This document shows positions 5,785 to 6,172 of a DNA stretch of 6,172 bases, piece after piece (the stretch's first letter is position 1; the number at the start of each line of letters is the position of its first letter). The stretch is taken from contig CALCUH010000046.1 in assembly GCA_937907165.1 (NCBI GenBank), positions 1 to 6,172 of the forward strand. The letters are read 5' to 3'. The position numbers were made by a program, and so were the translations under genes. The notes beneath the pieces were generated by a model. That model ran no database searches. It was not told the origin of the DNA and saw nothing but the letters and a program-made list of their open reading frames with translations. The DNA comes from an uncultured Bacteroidales bacterium (GTDB taxonomy: Bacteria > Bacteroidota > Bacteroidia > Bacteroidales > Paludibacteraceae).

Positions 5785-6172
5785 ATGGAGCAAAATAATG
5801 AAATCATTCTATACCAGCCAGACGACTGTGTACGGATAGAGGTGCGTCTGGAAAACGATACGGTGTGGCTGACGCAACAGCAGATGGCTGAGTTGTTTCA
5901 GACGACACGTAACAATGTGACTTTACATGTGAATAATATATTTAGAGAGAAGGAACTCCTTCGTGAGTCAGTATGTAAGGATTCCTTACTAACTGCTGTG
6001 GACGGAAAGAGATATAAGACTAAGCTTTACAATCTTGATGTGATTATCTCTGTGGGTTATCGCGTGAAATCTTTGCGAGGTACACAATTTCGCCAATGGG
6101 CTAATCAGGTGCTGAAAGAATATTTGTTGAGAGGTTATTCCATTAATCGAAGGGTTGATCAACTGGAAGAAC
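5785..6172 (+). CDS. RhuM-family (virulence RhuM) protein, N-terminal part
   Basis: The frame opens at ATG 5785 and stays open to the right edge: 129 codons with the C-terminus missing. It reads as the conserved N-terminal domain of the RhuM family. Residues 8-27 (ILYQPDDCVRIEVRLENDTV) lead into a helix-turn-helix-like segment, LTQQQMAELFQTTRNNVTLHV (29-49). The family hallmarks YNLDVIISVGYRV (82-94) and FRQWANQVLKEYLLRGY (102-118) follow. RhuM was named from a Salmonella pathogenicity island. Relatives are common next to type I restriction-modification genes, toxin-antitoxin genes and mobile elements, and the biochemical role is not settled. The helix-turn-helix suggests DNA binding (inference). 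Codon use is looser than in serS just upstream (AGA, CTA, TTA and GTA all appear), which fits a more recently acquired gene. It has its own promoter, and the serS terminator isolates it from upstream transcription. Confidence 0.9.
   Translation, partial: MEQNNEIILYQPDDCVRIEVRLENDTVWLTQQQMAELFQTTRNNVTLHVNNIFREKELLRESVCKDSLLTAVDGKRYKTKLYNLDVIISVGYRVKSLRGTQFRQWANQVLKEYLLRGYSINRRVDQLEE

Overview
The window looks like chromosome from a Bacteroidota member, most likely Bacteroidales. Three things point there. Several genes have upstream elements matching the TAnnTTTG promoter -7 consensus of that phylum. Three lipoproteins carry an acidic stretch right after the lipobox cysteine, like the surface-export signal described in Bacteroidota. 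HisB is the bifunctional phosphatase/dehydratase form. I cannot name a genus.

Layout. Bases 1-196 (minus strand) are the start of a lipoprotein gene with a 16-residue tandem repeat; it runs off the left edge. Bases 197-472 are a divergent intergenic region with a perfect 35-bp direct repeat around a 30-bp spacer, a small hairpin, and a good promoter. Bases 473-1383 hold an EamA-type drug/metabolite transporter broken by one frameshift near its middle. It converges, with a 5-bp gap, on a minus-strand lipocalin-like lipoprotein gene (1389-1889). The divergent region 1890-1994 holds a promoter for that lipoprotein and a weaker one for hisB (1995-3125).

After hisB, on the same strand, come a class I O-methyltransferase (3190-3831), an FKBP-like lipoprotein overlapping its stop by 4 bp (3828-4340), and serS (4369-5640), which ends in a strong intrinsic terminator. 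Beyond the terminator a new promoter leads into a RhuM-family gene (5785 to the right edge), a family often seen in accessory or defence clusters.

The core functions are histidine biosynthesis (hisB) and serine-tRNA charging (serS). The methyltransferase, FKBP-like and serS genes look like one transcription unit because of their overlap, short gap and single terminator. I see no complete novel system. The points most worth checking are the 35/30 repeat, the HisB phosphatase domain without the zinc ligands of the E. coli enzyme, the FKBP-like lipoprotein with an eroded active site, and the RhuM gene at a possible island boundary.
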